Source of the DNA: Nocardioides acrostichi
Lineage (GTDB): Bacteria; Actinomycetota; Actinomycetes; Propionibacteriales; Nocardioidaceae
NCBI RefSeq assembly: GCF_015319165.1
Contig: NZ_JADIVZ010000009.1
Span: 62,001-126,000, forward strand
Direction: 5' to 3'
DNA length: 64,000 nucleotides
Every line of letters starts with the position of its first letter. Positions within the stretch are counted from its first letter, which is position 1. Positions 34,726-43,100 of the stretch are shown piece after piece. A program made the translations under genes and the position numbers. The notes beneath the pieces were generated by a model. It was given only the letters and a program-made list of their open reading frames with translations. It was not told the DNA's origin and made no database searches.

Positions 34726-35952
34726 TCACTTCAGTTGACCGCTGGTCAGCCCGAGCACCCGGCGAGCCACGATCAGCTGCTGGATCTGCTGGGTGCCCTC
34801 GAAGATGTCGAGGATCTTGGAGTCACGACCCCACTTCTCGAGCAGCTCGTTCTCGGAGTAGCCGACCATGCCGGCCAACTCGACGCACGAGAGCGTGACG
34901 TCGGAGCCGACGCGGCCGGCCTTGGCCTTGGCCATCGAGGCCTCGAGGCTGTTGGGCTCGCGGTTGTCGGCCATCCACGCCGCCTGCATCATCAGCAGCT
35001 TGGCGCCCTCCCAGTCGGCCTCCAGCTGGAGGTACTTCGAGGCCGCGGCCACCTGGGTGTGCGCGGGGCGGTCGTAGTCGATGCGGACGCCGGCCTGCTC
35101 CAGCAGCTCGCGGGTCAGGTCGAGCGAGGCGCGGGCACACCCCACGGCCATCGCGGCCACCAGTGGGCGGGTGTTGTCGAAGGTGGCCATGGCGCCGGCG
35201 AAGCCCTGCTTGGTGTCGACCTCGGGCGAGCCGAGCAGGTTCTCCTTCGGCACCCGGCAGTCCTCGAAGAGGATCGCCGCGGTGTCGGAGGCGCGGATGC
35301 CGAGCTTGTGCTCGAGCCGCTCCACCCGCATGCCGGGTGTGCCCTTGGGCACCACGAAGGACTTGATGGCGGCCCGGCCGAGCTCGCGATCGAGGGTCGC
35401 CCACACCACGATGTGGTCGGCTCGGTCGCCGGAGGTGACGTAGATCTTCTCGCCGTTGATGACGTACTCGTCGCCGTCGAGCACGGCGGTGGTCTTGATC
35501 TGGGCGGAGTCGGAGCCGACGCCGGGCTCGGTGATGGCCATGCCGGCCCACACGCCCTCGAACCGCTCGGACTGCTCCTCGTCGGCCACCGAGGCGATGG
35601 CCGAGTTGCCCAGGCCCTGACGCGGCATCGAGAGCAGCAGCCCGACGTCGCCCCAGCACATCTCGGTGATCGAGAGCACCGAGGCGAGGTTCGAGCCGTT
35701 CCTGTTTCCCGACGACTCGGGGCCGGTCTTCTCCTGCTTCTCCTCTCGACGGACGCCGGAGGCGCCGGCGCCCTCGGAGGCGCCGGACTCCGAGAGCCCG
35801 TCGATCATCGAGGCGAGCATGTCGAGCTCGGTCGGGTAGGCGTGCTCGGCGCGGTCGTACTTGCGCGAAATCGGCCGCAGCATGTTCATCGCGACCTGGT
35901 GGGCCTGGCCCACCAGGGGCTTGAGCTTCTTGGGATCCTCGAGGTAGATCAT
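34726..35952 (-). CDS. acyl-CoA dehydrogenase, catalytic subunit
   Basis: Flavoprotein of 408 residues. MAITEPGVGSDSAQIKT is the FAD/substrate motif and LDIFEGTQQIQQL holds the probable catalytic glutamate. Residues about 60-95 form a Gly/Ser/Glu-rich insertion unusual for the family. The ATG at 35952 overlaps the partner's stop (TGATG). Coupling with a second, degenerate acyl-CoA dehydrogenase suggests a heteromeric enzyme, as in actinobacterial FadE pairs. The substrate is not evident. Confidence 0.9.
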   Translation of the reverse strand: MIYLEDPKKLKPLVGQAHQVAMNMLRPISRKYDRAEHAYPTELDMLASMIDGLSESGASEGAGASGVRREEKQEKTGPESSGNRNGSNLASVLSITEMCWGDVGLLLSMPRQGLGNSAIASVADEEQSERFEGVWAGMAITEPGVGSDSAQIKTTAVLDGDEYVINGEKIYVTSGDRADHIVVWATLDRELGRAAIKSFVVPKGTPGMRVERLEHKLGIRASDTAAILFEDCRVPKENLLGSPEVDTKQGFAGAMATFDNTRPLVAAMAVGCARASLDLTRELLEQAGVRIDYDRPAHTQVAAASKYLQLEADWEGAKLLMMQAAWMADNREPNSLEASMAKAKAGRVGSDVTLSCVELAGMVGYSENELLEKWGRDSKILDIFEGTQQIQQLIVARRVLGLTSGQLK

Positions 35953-37343
35953 CAGACCAGCACCGCACCTTCCATGATTCCGACGGCACGCAGGTCGCGG
36001 TACCACCGCTCGACCGGGTGCTCCTTGACGAAGCCGTGGCCCCCGAGCAGCTGGACACCGTCGTTCCCGATGCCCATGCCGCGCTCCGCGCACAGCTTGC
36101 GGGCCAGGCCCACCGCACGCGCGGCGTCCTTGCCGACGGCCACCTGACCGGCGGCCTTGTAGGTGAGCAGGCGCATGGCCTGCAGCTCGATCGCGATGTT
36201 GGCGACCATGAAGGCCACCGACTGACGGTGTGCGATCGGCTCGCCGAACGCCTCGCGCTCCTTGACGTAGGGCGTCACGTAGTCGAGCACGGCCTGGCCG
36301 GTGCCGACCGCGAGGGCACACCAGGCCAGACGCGAGAGCCGCACGCACTCGGTGTAGGTGGAGGCGTCGGTCTCACCGAGCACGGCGTCGGCCGGCACCT
36401 TCACGTGGTCGAGGTGCAGCGTGGTGAGAGCGGCCGCGCGCAGGCCCATCGAGGGGTCGGCCTCGACCCTCAGGCCCTCGGCACCGGACTCGAGCAGGAA
36501 CAGCACGGGCTTGCCGTCGAGCTCGGCGCCGACGACGAACAGCTCGGCCTCGGCGCCGCGCACGACGCCGGCCTTGACGCCGTTCAGCTCGTAGCCGTCG
36601 GCGGTCTTCGTGGCGGTGGTCGACGGCGCGAGCACGTCGAAGAGCACGGTGGGCTCGGCCAGCGCCAGCGCTGCGGCGGGCACGCCGTCCTTGCCGGACT
36701 TCTCCTCCGAGAAGGGCGGCAGGTAGGTCTGCTGTTGCGCCTCGGTGCCCCAGAGCCCGATGGCGGTGGCGACCGCCCCCGGGGCGAGCGCGGCGACCGC
36801 GATGCCCATGTCGCCCTTCGACAGCGCCTCGGCGACGAGGGTGCCGGCCATGGCCGAGCGCTCCTCGGCGATGCCGCCCAACGCCTCGGGCAGACCCAGG
36901 ATCGGCAGCCCGATCTCGAGGCTGGCCGCGAGCACCTCCTCGGGCGTGGCGCACGCGTCGTCCGCGTCGGCGGCGGCAGGGCGCACGATCTCGGCGGCGA
37001 ACTCGCTCACGACGTCGACGAGCATCTGCTCGTCCTCACTCGGCGTGAGGTCGAAGAGCCCCGTCGGCTCGGCGCTCGGCACGCGGGTTCCGGGCTTCTT
37101 CGTGCTGCCGGCCTTCGCGAACTGGCGGCTGGCCCGAGTGAGGGCCGCAAAGCCGCTGCGGGTCGTGGTGAACACGACCTGCTCGGTCTGCTTGCGGATG
37201 CCGAGGCGGTCGAGCAGGTCGCTCGCGGCGAGTCTGCCGAGACCGGCCACGGCGTACCCGATGGGGTCGCGCTTCTCGGTGCTCGCCAGCCCGTTCTTGC
37301 CGCCCGGCCCCAGACGGGAGGTCAGGGTCTTGGGAAGGTCCAT
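35952..37343 (-). CDS. acyl-CoA dehydrogenase, non-canonical partner subunit
   Basis: Protein of 463 residues with an extra N-terminal segment of about 95 residues. The middle domain lacks the TEP..GSD motif (ALAEPTVLFDV instead), and the protein stops at GIMEGAVLV, just where the catalytic EGT motif would be. It is probably a structural half of the complex with the next gene product. ATG at 37343. Behind it lies a perfect palindrome, a likely operator. Confidence 0.87.
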   Translation of the reverse strand: MDLPKTLTSRLGPGGKNGLASTEKRDPIGYAVAGLGRLAASDLLDRLGIRKQTEQVVFTTTRSGFAALTRASRQFAKAGSTKKPGTRVPSAEPTGLFDLTPSEDEQMLVDVVSEFAAEIVRPAAADADDACATPEEVLAASLEIGLPILGLPEALGGIAEERSAMAGTLVAEALSKGDMGIAVAALAPGAVATAIGLWGTEAQQQTYLPPFSEEKSGKDGVPAAALALAEPTVLFDVLAPSTTATKTADGYELNGVKAGVVRGAEAELFVVGAELDGKPVLFLLESGAEGLRVEADPSMGLRAAALTTLHLDHVKVPADAVLGETDASTYTECVRLSRLAWCALAVGTGQAVLDYVTPYVKEREAFGEPIAHRQSVAFMVANIAIELQAMRLLTYKAAGQVAVGKDAARAVGLARKLCAERGMGIGNDGVQLLGGHGFVKEHPVERWYRDLRAVGIMEGAVLV

Positions 37344-37352
37344 ACGAGATAA

Positions 37353-37369
37353 TGTAACTATGAGTTACA
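37353..37369. promoter_or_regulatory. perfect palindromic operator before the acyl-CoA dehydrogenase pair
   Basis: TGTAACTATGAGTTACA: 7-bp arms with a 3-bp centre, 10 bp from the start codon. The form is typical of TetR-type sites controlling fatty-acid genes. No matching regulator lies beside it. Confidence 0.6.
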
Positions 37370-37436
37370 CACGGCGCTACACCGACGGCCGTGGATCAGG
37401 TCACACGTGTGCACCGAACCGCACGACCGCACGCCC

Positions 37437-37442
37437 TAGGAT
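37437..37442 (+). promoter_or_regulatory. -10 box of def (leaderless)
   Basis: TAGGAT ends 7 nt before the ATG at 37450. It includes part of the in-frame ATG at 37441, which argues against that earlier start. Confidence 0.55.
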
Positions 37443-37449
37443 GCGCCGC

Positions 37450-38040
37450 ATGGCTGCCCCGGACTCTCCCGCCCACGCGCCGCACGGCCCGCTCCCCGAG
37501 GGCGGATCGGTCCGACCCATCACCCGGTGGGGCACCGACGTGATGCACCGCCCCCAGCGGCAGGTGACCGCGTTCGACGACGACCTGCGCGCGCTCGCCG
37601 CCGACATGGTCGCCACCATGTACGCCGCCGACGGTGTCGGTCTGGCCGCCTGCCAGGTCGGCGTCGACCTCGCGATGTACGTCTTCGACTGCCCCGACGA
37701 GAGCGGCGAGCGCACCGTGGGTGTCGTGTGCAACCCGGTGCTCACGCTCCCCGAGGGCAAGGACCGCCACCTCGACGACGCCGAAGAGGGCTGCCTCTCC
37801 TACCCCGGCGCCTTCGTCGGCTGCGCGCGCCCGGACTTCGCCTCCGTCACCGGCGTGGGCCTCGACGGCGAGCCGGTGACCTTCAGCGGCAACGGACTGC
37901 TCGCCCGCTGCCTCCAGCACGAGACCGACCACACCGTCGGCACCGTCTTCGGCGACCGGCTACCCACTAAGGCGCGCAAGAGGCTGACCAAGGAGATGGA
38001 GCGCTCCGCCGACGAGTACCCGCTCGGCTGGCCCGCCTGA
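37450..38040 (+). CDS. def: peptide deformylase
   Basis: Metalloenzyme removing the formyl group from nascent proteins, 196 residues. All three family motifs are clear: GVGLAACQVG, EEGCLSYPG and QHETDHTVG, with Cys and two His binding the metal. An ATG at 37441 is in frame, but a TAGGAT box at 37437-37442 supports a leaderless start at 37450. It is divergent from the acyl-CoA dehydrogenase pair. Confidence 0.95.
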   Translation: MAAPDSPAHAPHGPLPEGGSVRPITRWGTDVMHRPQRQVTAFDDDLRALAADMVATMYAADGVGLAACQVGVDLAMYVFDCPDESGERTVGVVCNPVLTLPEGKDRHLDDAEEGCLSYPGAFVGCARPDFASVTGVGLDGEPVTFSGNGLLARCLQHETDHTVGTVFGDRLPTKARKRLTKEMERSADEYPLGWPA

Positions 38041-38045
38041 GCCCC

Positions 38046-38051
38046 TAACCT
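38046..38051 (+). promoter_or_regulatory. -10 box of the lipoprotein gene
   Basis: TAACCT ends 7 nt before the ATG at 38059; no Shine-Dalgarno, leaderless transcript likely. Confidence 0.5.
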
Positions 38052-38058
38052 TCTGGCC

Positions 38059-38730
38059 ATGACGCTCTCCCTGTCGGCCCAGCTCTCGCGGACGCCGCGG
38101 CCTGTCGTGGCCCTCACGGCCGTCGTCGCTCTCGTGGGTCTCGGGGCCGGCGCCTGCACCGACACCTCCTCCGGCTCCTCCGCCGACACCGCGGCGCAGG
38201 CCACCGTGACCGTCACCACCACGGTGACCGCCCAGCCCGAAGCGGCCGACGACCCGGCGGTCTCGGTCGAGGTCGGCAGCAGCGGCACGACCTGCTTCAC
38301 CCGCGGCATGCCGCGCGACATCGCGTGGTTCGACAGCCAGTGGAAGAGCACCGCGGATCTCGACGAGATCGGCTTCCGGCTGGTCGACGGCACCGGCTAC
38401 CGCGTGATCGGCTCCCCCGTCTCGATCCCGCCCCAGAACCCCGGTGGCGCGATCACCAGCGGCGGCACCATCGCGTGGGACACCCGCTCCGACTTCGACG
38501 ATCGCTTCGTCGTGTGGAGCCAGCGCGAGTCCACCGACCTGATGGCAACGTTCGCCGGCCAGACCGGCGGCCTCATGTTCCATCTGCGCATGGCCCCCAC
38601 GACCCGCCGCGGCGACTCCCCCGCCGACCTCGGCACCCTGGAGGCCACCTGGACCCAGGACGGCGAGCAGCAGACCGCCCGGGCCCCCGTCGACCAGGTG
38701 CTCAGCACCGACCCGGCCGACTGCCGATAG
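38059..38730 (+). CDS. predicted lipoprotein of unknown function
   Basis: Exported protein of 223 residues. A basic start, a hydrophobic helix (about residues 16-30) and the lipobox GAGAC give a lipidated cysteine at about residue 33. A Ser/Thr/Val-rich linker follows, then a beta-rich domain with two cysteines (TTCFTRG and the C-terminal ADCR) that may form a disulfide. I do not recognise a family. Confidence 0.75.
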   Translation: MTLSLSAQLSRTPRPVVALTAVVALVGLGAGACTDTSSGSSADTAAQATVTVTTTVTAQPEAADDPAVSVEVGSSGTTCFTRGMPRDIAWFDSQWKSTADLDEIGFRLVDGTGYRVIGSPVSIPPQNPGGAITSGGTIAWDTRSDFDDRFVVWSQRESTDLMATFAGQTGGLMFHLRMAPTTRRGDSPADLGTLEATWTQDGEQQTARAPVDQVLSTDPADCR

Positions 38731-38740
38731 CCCGCTCCTG

Positions 38741-38763
38741 CGGTGGCCGCGCGCCGGCCACCG
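38741..38763. terminator. hairpin between convergent genes
   Basis: CGGTGGCC (38741-38748) pairs with GGCCACCG (38756-38763) over a 7-nt loop. It fills the 34-bp gap between the lipoprotein gene and the TrmH-type gene, without a U-run. Confidence 0.5.
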
Positions 38764-38764
38764 G

Positions 38765-39568
38765 TCAGCGGCGGGCGGCGACGTAGCAGGCGACCGCCGA
38801 GGCGGCGGCGACGTTGAGCGAGTCGATGCCGGCCGCCATCGAGATGGTGGCCAGCCGATCGGCGTCGGCCTGCCATCGCGCCGAGAGGCCGTGGCCCTCG
38901 GAGCCGAGCACGAGAGCGACCCGGTCGAGCCCGAGCACGGCGTCCTCGATCGGGACGGCGCCCTCGGCGAGCGTGAGCGCGACGGTGGTGAACCCGCGTG
39001 CGGTGAGCGAGGGCAGCGCACCGTGCCACTCCTCCAGCCGGGTCCAGGGCAGCGAGAACACCGCTCCCATCGCGACCTTCACCGAGCGCCGGTAGAGCGG
39101 GTCGGCGGCCCGGGGCGAGAGCAGCACGGCGTCGACCCCGAGGGCGGCGCCACTGCGGAACAGGGCGCCGATGTTGGTGTGATCGACGACGTCCTCGACC
39201 ACGAGCACGGTGCGGGCGCCGTGCAGCACCGCCTCGACGCTCGGCAGCGCGTTGCGGCGCATCGAGGCGAGCGCACCGCGGTGCACGTGAAAGCCGGTGA
39301 CCTGCTCGGCCATCGCCTCGGAGACGACGAAGCAGGGTGCGGCGCTGCGCTCCAGCACGTCGCCGAGTCCGTCGAGCCAGCGCGGCGCCATGAGGAAGGA
39401 GCGGGCTGGGTATCCGGCCTCGACCGCCCGCCGCACGACCTTCTCCCCCTCGGCGAGGAACAGCCCGTGTTGGGCCTCGAGGTGCTTGCGCAGCGTGACG
39501 TCGCGCAGGTCGCGGTAGTCGGCCAGACGCGGGTCGTCGGGGTCGTCGACCTCGATCAGGTCGGCCAT
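38765..39568 (-). CDS. TrmH/SpoU-family RNA 2'-O-methyltransferase
   Basis: SPOUT-fold methyltransferase of 267 residues using SAM. The N-terminal substrate-binding part contains FLAEGEKVVRRAV. The catalytic domain has NIGALFRSGAALG (motif 1), LVLGSEGHGLS (motif 2) and ISMAAGIDSLNVAAASAV (motif 3). Targets of this branch are tRNA or 23S rRNA; which one cannot be told. The ATG overlaps the siroheme synthase stop by one base. Confidence 0.9.
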   Translation of the reverse strand: MADLIEVDDPDDPRLADYRDLRDVTLRKHLEAQHGLFLAEGEKVVRRAVEAGYPARSFLMAPRWLDGLGDVLERSAAPCFVVSEAMAEQVTGFHVHRGALASMRRNALPSVEAVLHGARTVLVVEDVVDHTNIGALFRSGAALGVDAVLLSPRAADPLYRRSVKVAMGAVFSLPWTRLEEWHGALPSLTARGFTTVALTLAEGAVPIEDAVLGLDRVALVLGSEGHGLSARWQADADRLATISMAAGIDSLNVAAASAVACYVAARR

Positions 39569-40785
39569 CAGCCGCGGCCGGCGGGCCGCGCCACCCCGAC
39601 CACGTCGCCGATCACGATGATCGCCGGGGGGCGCACGCCCTCGGTCTCGATGTCGGCGGCCAACGTGCCGAGGGTCGAGATGACGGTGCGCTCCGCGGGC
39701 ATCGTGCCGTCCATCACCACCGCGAGCGGGGTCTCGGCGTCACGACCGCCCGCGAGCAGCGCCTCGGCGATCTTCGGAGCGTTCTCGACGGCCATGAGCA
39801 GCACGACGGTGCCGCGGAGCCGGGCCACGGCGTCCCACTCGACCAGCGAGTCCGGGTGACCGGGCGGCAGGTGGCCCGAGATCACGGTGAACTCGTGCGC
39901 GACCCCGCGATGCGTGACCGGGATGCCCGCACGTGCGGGCACCGCGATCGCCGAGGTGAGACCGGGCACCACGGTGACGGGCACGCCCGCCGCCTGACAG
40001 GCGAGCACCTCCTCGTAGCCGCGGCCGAACACGAAGTTGTCACCGCCCTTGAAGCGCACGACCCGCTTGCCGGCCAAGGCGCGGTCGACGATGACCTCGT
40101 TGATGAACTCCTGGGCGGCGGACCGACCGCGCGGCAGCTTGGCCACGTCGATCAGCTCGACGTCAGGCGCGAGCTCGTCGAGCAGCTCGCGCGGCGCCAG
40201 CCGGTCGGCCACCACCACATCGGCGGAGGCCAGGGCGTGGCGCGCCGCCACGGTCGCGAACTCGGGATCGCCGGGGCCGCCCCCCACCAGCACCACCCCC
40301 GGCGTGCGGTCGTGCGCGGCGCGCCCCGCGAGGGATCCGTCGCGCAGACCGGCCATGATGTCGTCCCGCACCGACGACGAGACCCGTGGCTCGCGGTTGG
40401 CGAGCACGGCCACGGTGAGCTGGTCGTGGCGGCCGACGGCCGGCGTCCATGCCGTGCCGCCCTCGGCATCGTCGCCGCGCACACAGAAGACGCGGCGCTC
40501 CTCGGCGGCCGACGCCACGGCCGCGTTGACCTCGGGGTCGTCGGTGAGAGCCAACGCATACCAGGCGCCGTCGAGGTCGGACTCGGCGAACCCGCGAGCC
40601 TCCCAGGTCAGCTCCGCCGCCAAGCCCTCCAGCGAGGGGGTGACGTCGGGCGAGACGAGCAGCACGTCGGCTCCTGCCGCGATCAGCGGCGGCACGCGGC
40701 GTTGGGCGACGTGACCACCGCCGACGACGAGCACGCGGCGTCCGGCCAGGCGTAGGCCTGCGGGGTACGGGGGCTCCGAGCTCAT
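39568..40785 (-). CDS. cysG: siroheme synthase (CysG-type bifunctional)
   Basis: Makes siroheme for sulfite or nitrite reductase. The N-terminal Rossmann part (RVLVVGGGHVAQRRVPPL) is the precorrin-2 dehydrogenase/ferrochelatase. The C-terminal part is uroporphyrinogen-III methyltransferase, with VLVGGGPGDPEFAT, RFKGGDNFVFGRG and PVTHRGVAHEF. At 405 residues it is shorter than E. coli CysG (457), the loss being in the linker and dimer region. Coupled to the downstream methyltransferase gene by a TGATG-type overlap. Confidence 0.93.
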   Translation of the reverse strand: MSSEPPYPAGLRLAGRRVLVVGGGHVAQRRVPPLIAAGADVLLVSPDVTPSLEGLAAELTWEARGFAESDLDGAWYALALTDDPEVNAAVASAAEERRVFCVRGDDAEGGTAWTPAVGRHDQLTVAVLANREPRVSSSVRDDIMAGLRDGSLAGRAAHDRTPGVVLVGGGPGDPEFATVAARHALASADVVVADRLAPRELLDELAPDVELIDVAKLPRGRSAAQEFINEVIVDRALAGKRVVRFKGGDNFVFGRGYEEVLACQAAGVPVTVVPGLTSAIAVPARAGIPVTHRGVAHEFTVISGHLPPGHPDSLVEWDAVARLRGTVVLLMAVENAPKIAEALLAGGRDAETPLAVVMDGTMPAERTVISTLGTLAADIETEGVRPPAIIVIGDVVGVARPAGRG

Positions 40786-40967
40786 GGCCCCATGCTCCCA
40801 GCGACGGTCCGACGACGCTGCTCCTGCCCGGGTGGTGGTCGCCACGCCGCGCAGTGGCTGGGTTCGGTGTATGGCAGACCTCGAACCTCCCGCCGACCCG
40901 ACGCCCGGTCTCTGCTCACCGGCTGGGACGTCGTCCAGCTCGGCCGGTAGGGCTGCCACCCGCGCGA

Positions 40968-41834
40968 TCATCGACGGGACGTGCCGGCAGCGATCTCCCG
41001 CAGGAGGTCTGCGACGTCGGGCGCGGAGCGCTCCACGAGCCAGTCGAGCGCGACGTCGTGGCCGGTCGTCATGCCCGAGCGCTGGTCGGCGACCTCCGCC
41101 ACGACCAACGCGCCGCTCTGCGGCACCGGCTGACGCACCCCCACCTCGTCGTCGACCCGGTGCTCCGCGGCCAGGAGAACCTCGTGCGGGACCGCTGCGC
41201 AACGACGCTCCCGCAGTGCCGCGGCCACGCCCGGCAGCACGCCGCTGGTCCCCGTGCCCGCGGCCTCGTCGAGCCCGAGCGCCAGATCGTCGAGATGCCG
41301 CTCCATCAGCCATGACGGCATGCCCTTGCACGCCAGCAGCCCGCTGAGCCATGTGACCTGCTGGAGCGCTCGCTCGAGCGGCAGGCCCGTGAGGGTCGCC
41401 AGCCACGCGGAGTCCGACCCGGCGAAGCGCGAGCCGCGACCGCCGTAGCGCTGGGTGTAGTAGGGCACCTCCTCGAAGGTGCGGTGTGCCGCCCGCACCG
41501 CGGCGCGCAGCAGCACGGCGTCCTTCGTGACCGCGTAGTGGCCCGCTGGGGCGTTGAGGACGCCGGCCTCGATGCGGTTGTCGCGTTGGCGTCTGCGGAT
41601 GGCGGCCACGACCCGCTCGATCGATTCCTCGACCAGCTCGCCCAGCCGCCCGGCGGGCAGGGGCGCGTCGGCGGCGAAGAGGGCGGCGAGCCGCACGCTG
41701 TCGGTGTGTCCGGCGACGCACGCCGTCCGCTCGACGCACGCGACGGCAGCCCAGGTGGCGGGGTCCTCGAGGTGCCCGGTGACGCGACGCTCGGCGTGCT
41801 CGTGCAACAGGGCACGGGCGAGGTCCTCGCTCAT
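40968..41834 (-). CDS. unknown protein coupled to a SpoIIE phosphatase
   Basis: Mostly helical protein of 288 residues with no membrane segment. Recognisable stretches are VPYYTQRYGGRGSRFAGSD and WLSGLLACKGMPSWLMERH, but they match no family I know. The ATG overlaps the phosphatase stop (ATGA), so the pair is translationally coupled and is likely to work together. Cysteines are few and not arranged as a metal site. It could be the phosphatase's partner or substrate; this is inference. Confidence 0.7.
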   Translation of the reverse strand: MSEDLARALLHEHAERRVTGHLEDPATWAAVACVERTACVAGHTDSVRLAALFAADAPLPAGRLGELVEESIERVVAAIRRRQRDNRIEAGVLNAPAGHYAVTKDAVLLRAAVRAAHRTFEEVPYYTQRYGGRGSRFAGSDSAWLATLTGLPLERALQQVTWLSGLLACKGMPSWLMERHLDDLALGLDEAAGTGTSGVLPGVAAALRERRCAAVPHEVLLAAEHRVDDEVGVRQPVPQSGALVVAEVADQRSGMTTGHDVALDWLVERSAPDVADLLREIAAGTSRR

Positions 41835-42985
41835 CGCGGCCCTCCGACGGGCCGCTCCAGACCGCGGTCGATGATCAGCACGGCTCTGTCGTCGTCGCCG
41901 CGCGGCACCCGGCGCAGGATCCGCTCGGCCGCACCCTCGAATCCATGGGCGACGGCGATGCTGCCCATCCGCTGGAGCCAGGCGATGCCGTCGTCGATGT
42001 CTGCATCGGGCCTCTCCACCACACCGTCGGTATAGAACATGAGCGCCTCGCCGCGGGCGAGCGTGCCCGAGGAGTCGTGCAGCGAGAGCTCGGAACTGAC
42101 GCCGAGCGCCATGCCCCGGGCCGTCTGCGGGATCCACTCTCGGCGCGCGGCGTTCCAACGCAGCGCCGGGGGATGACCCGCGCTGTGCACGACGAAGCGA
42201 CCGGTGGCCAGATCGATCAGCACGTGCACGGCCGTCGCCAGGGTCTCCTCGGACTCCTGACGCAGCAGGAAGTCGTTGGCCGCCTCGAAGAGCCGCCGCG
42301 GGGGTAGCGCGCCGATCAACCCGCTGAGGGCTCCGGCGAACTGGAGCGCTCCGGTTCCGGCCGCGATGCCCTTGCCGACCACGTCGACGAGAATCAGCTC
42401 GAGCTCGTCGCCGTCAGGCCCTTCGCGCAGGTCGGCCACCATGAAGTCGCCCGCGTAGCCGACTCCGTGCGCGGCGACCATGGAGGTCTGGCAGCGCCAG
42501 GGCACCGGCAGCGGCGGCACCACGCCTTGGCGCTGGAGGCGGTCGCGCAAGTCGGCCAGCATGGAGTCCCCCAGCGGAGCCGGCAGACCACTGCGCTGGA
42601 GCCCGGACTGGACGAGGATCAGCGCCCCGCCCAGGCTCAGGGCGAGGAGCCCGGAGAGCCGGGCCACGGAGAACGCGGCGCCCCCGTCGTCGGCCTTGAA
42701 CGACAGCACGGCCACACCGCCGAGCACGACGATCGTCAGCACCAGCAGCGGCCGGAAGCGCAGGAGCGCGAGCCCGATGACCAACCACACGAAGTACGTG
42801 CCGACGGGCAGCACCTGGTAGCGGTGCCAGGTCACCGTGAAGCACCCGGTGACCAGGAGCACGAGCAGGGCGAGGACGACGCCCTGGCTGCGCGGGGTGC
42901 CCCGGCTCCACTCGGTCGCCAGCTCGATCGCGCCGCGACTCCAGGAGCGGCCTCCGAACGGCCGGCGGGGAGCACCACGGTTCAC
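41831..42985 (-). CDS. membrane PP2C/SpoIIE-type serine phosphatase
   Basis: Protein of 384 residues. Four helices lie in the first 135 residues. The C-terminal SpoIIE domain has GDFMVADL..., [25 protein letters not shown] and [13 protein letters not shown], with the aspartates that bind Mn2+. Such enzymes dephosphorylate anti-sigma-factor antagonists or similar regulators. No anti-sigma or antagonist gene is visible here. GTG start with a TAGGCT box 6 nt upstream. Confidence 0.9.
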   Translation of the reverse strand: MNRGAPRRPFGGRSWSRGAIELATEWSRGTPRSQGVVLALLVLLVTGCFTVTWHRYQVLPVGTYFVWLVIGLALLRFRPLLVLTIVVLGGVAVLSFKADDGGAAFSVARLSGLLALSLGGALILVQSGLQRSGLPAPLGDSMLADLRDRLQRQGVVPPLPVPWRCQTSMVAAHGVGYAGDFMVADLREGPDGDELELILVDVVGKGIAAGTGALQFAGALSGLIGALPPRRLFEAANDFLLRQESEETLATAVHVLIDLATGRFVVHSAGHPPALRWNAARREWIPQTARGMALGVSSELSLHDSSGTLARGEALMFYTDGVVERPDADIDDGIAWLQRMGSIAVAHGFEGAAERILRRVPRGDDDRAVLIIDRGLERPVGGPR

Positions 42986-42991
42986 GCGCGA

Positions 42992-42997
42992 AGCCTA
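42992..42997 (-). promoter_or_regulatory. -10 box of the SpoIIE phosphatase gene
   Basis: TAGGCT on the minus strand ends 6 nt before the GTG at 42985; leaderless start likely. Confidence 0.5.
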
Positions 42998-43005
42998 CGG
43001 TCCAC

Positions 43006-43019
43006 CCACCCCGGGGTGG
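43006..43019. promoter_or_regulatory. palindrome upstream of the catalase gene
   Basis: CCACCCCGGGGTGG lies 82 bp before the catalase start, in the gap with the divergent phosphatase gene. It could be an operator for peroxide control; the sequence does not match a Fur/PerR box that I can recognise. Confidence 0.3.
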
Positions 43020-43100
43020 TGGGAAACCGGGCAGGAGCGAGGCACCGTGGGAGCAGAGCCCCGGATCGATGCCACCCACCATGCAAGGAGATCTCGACCC

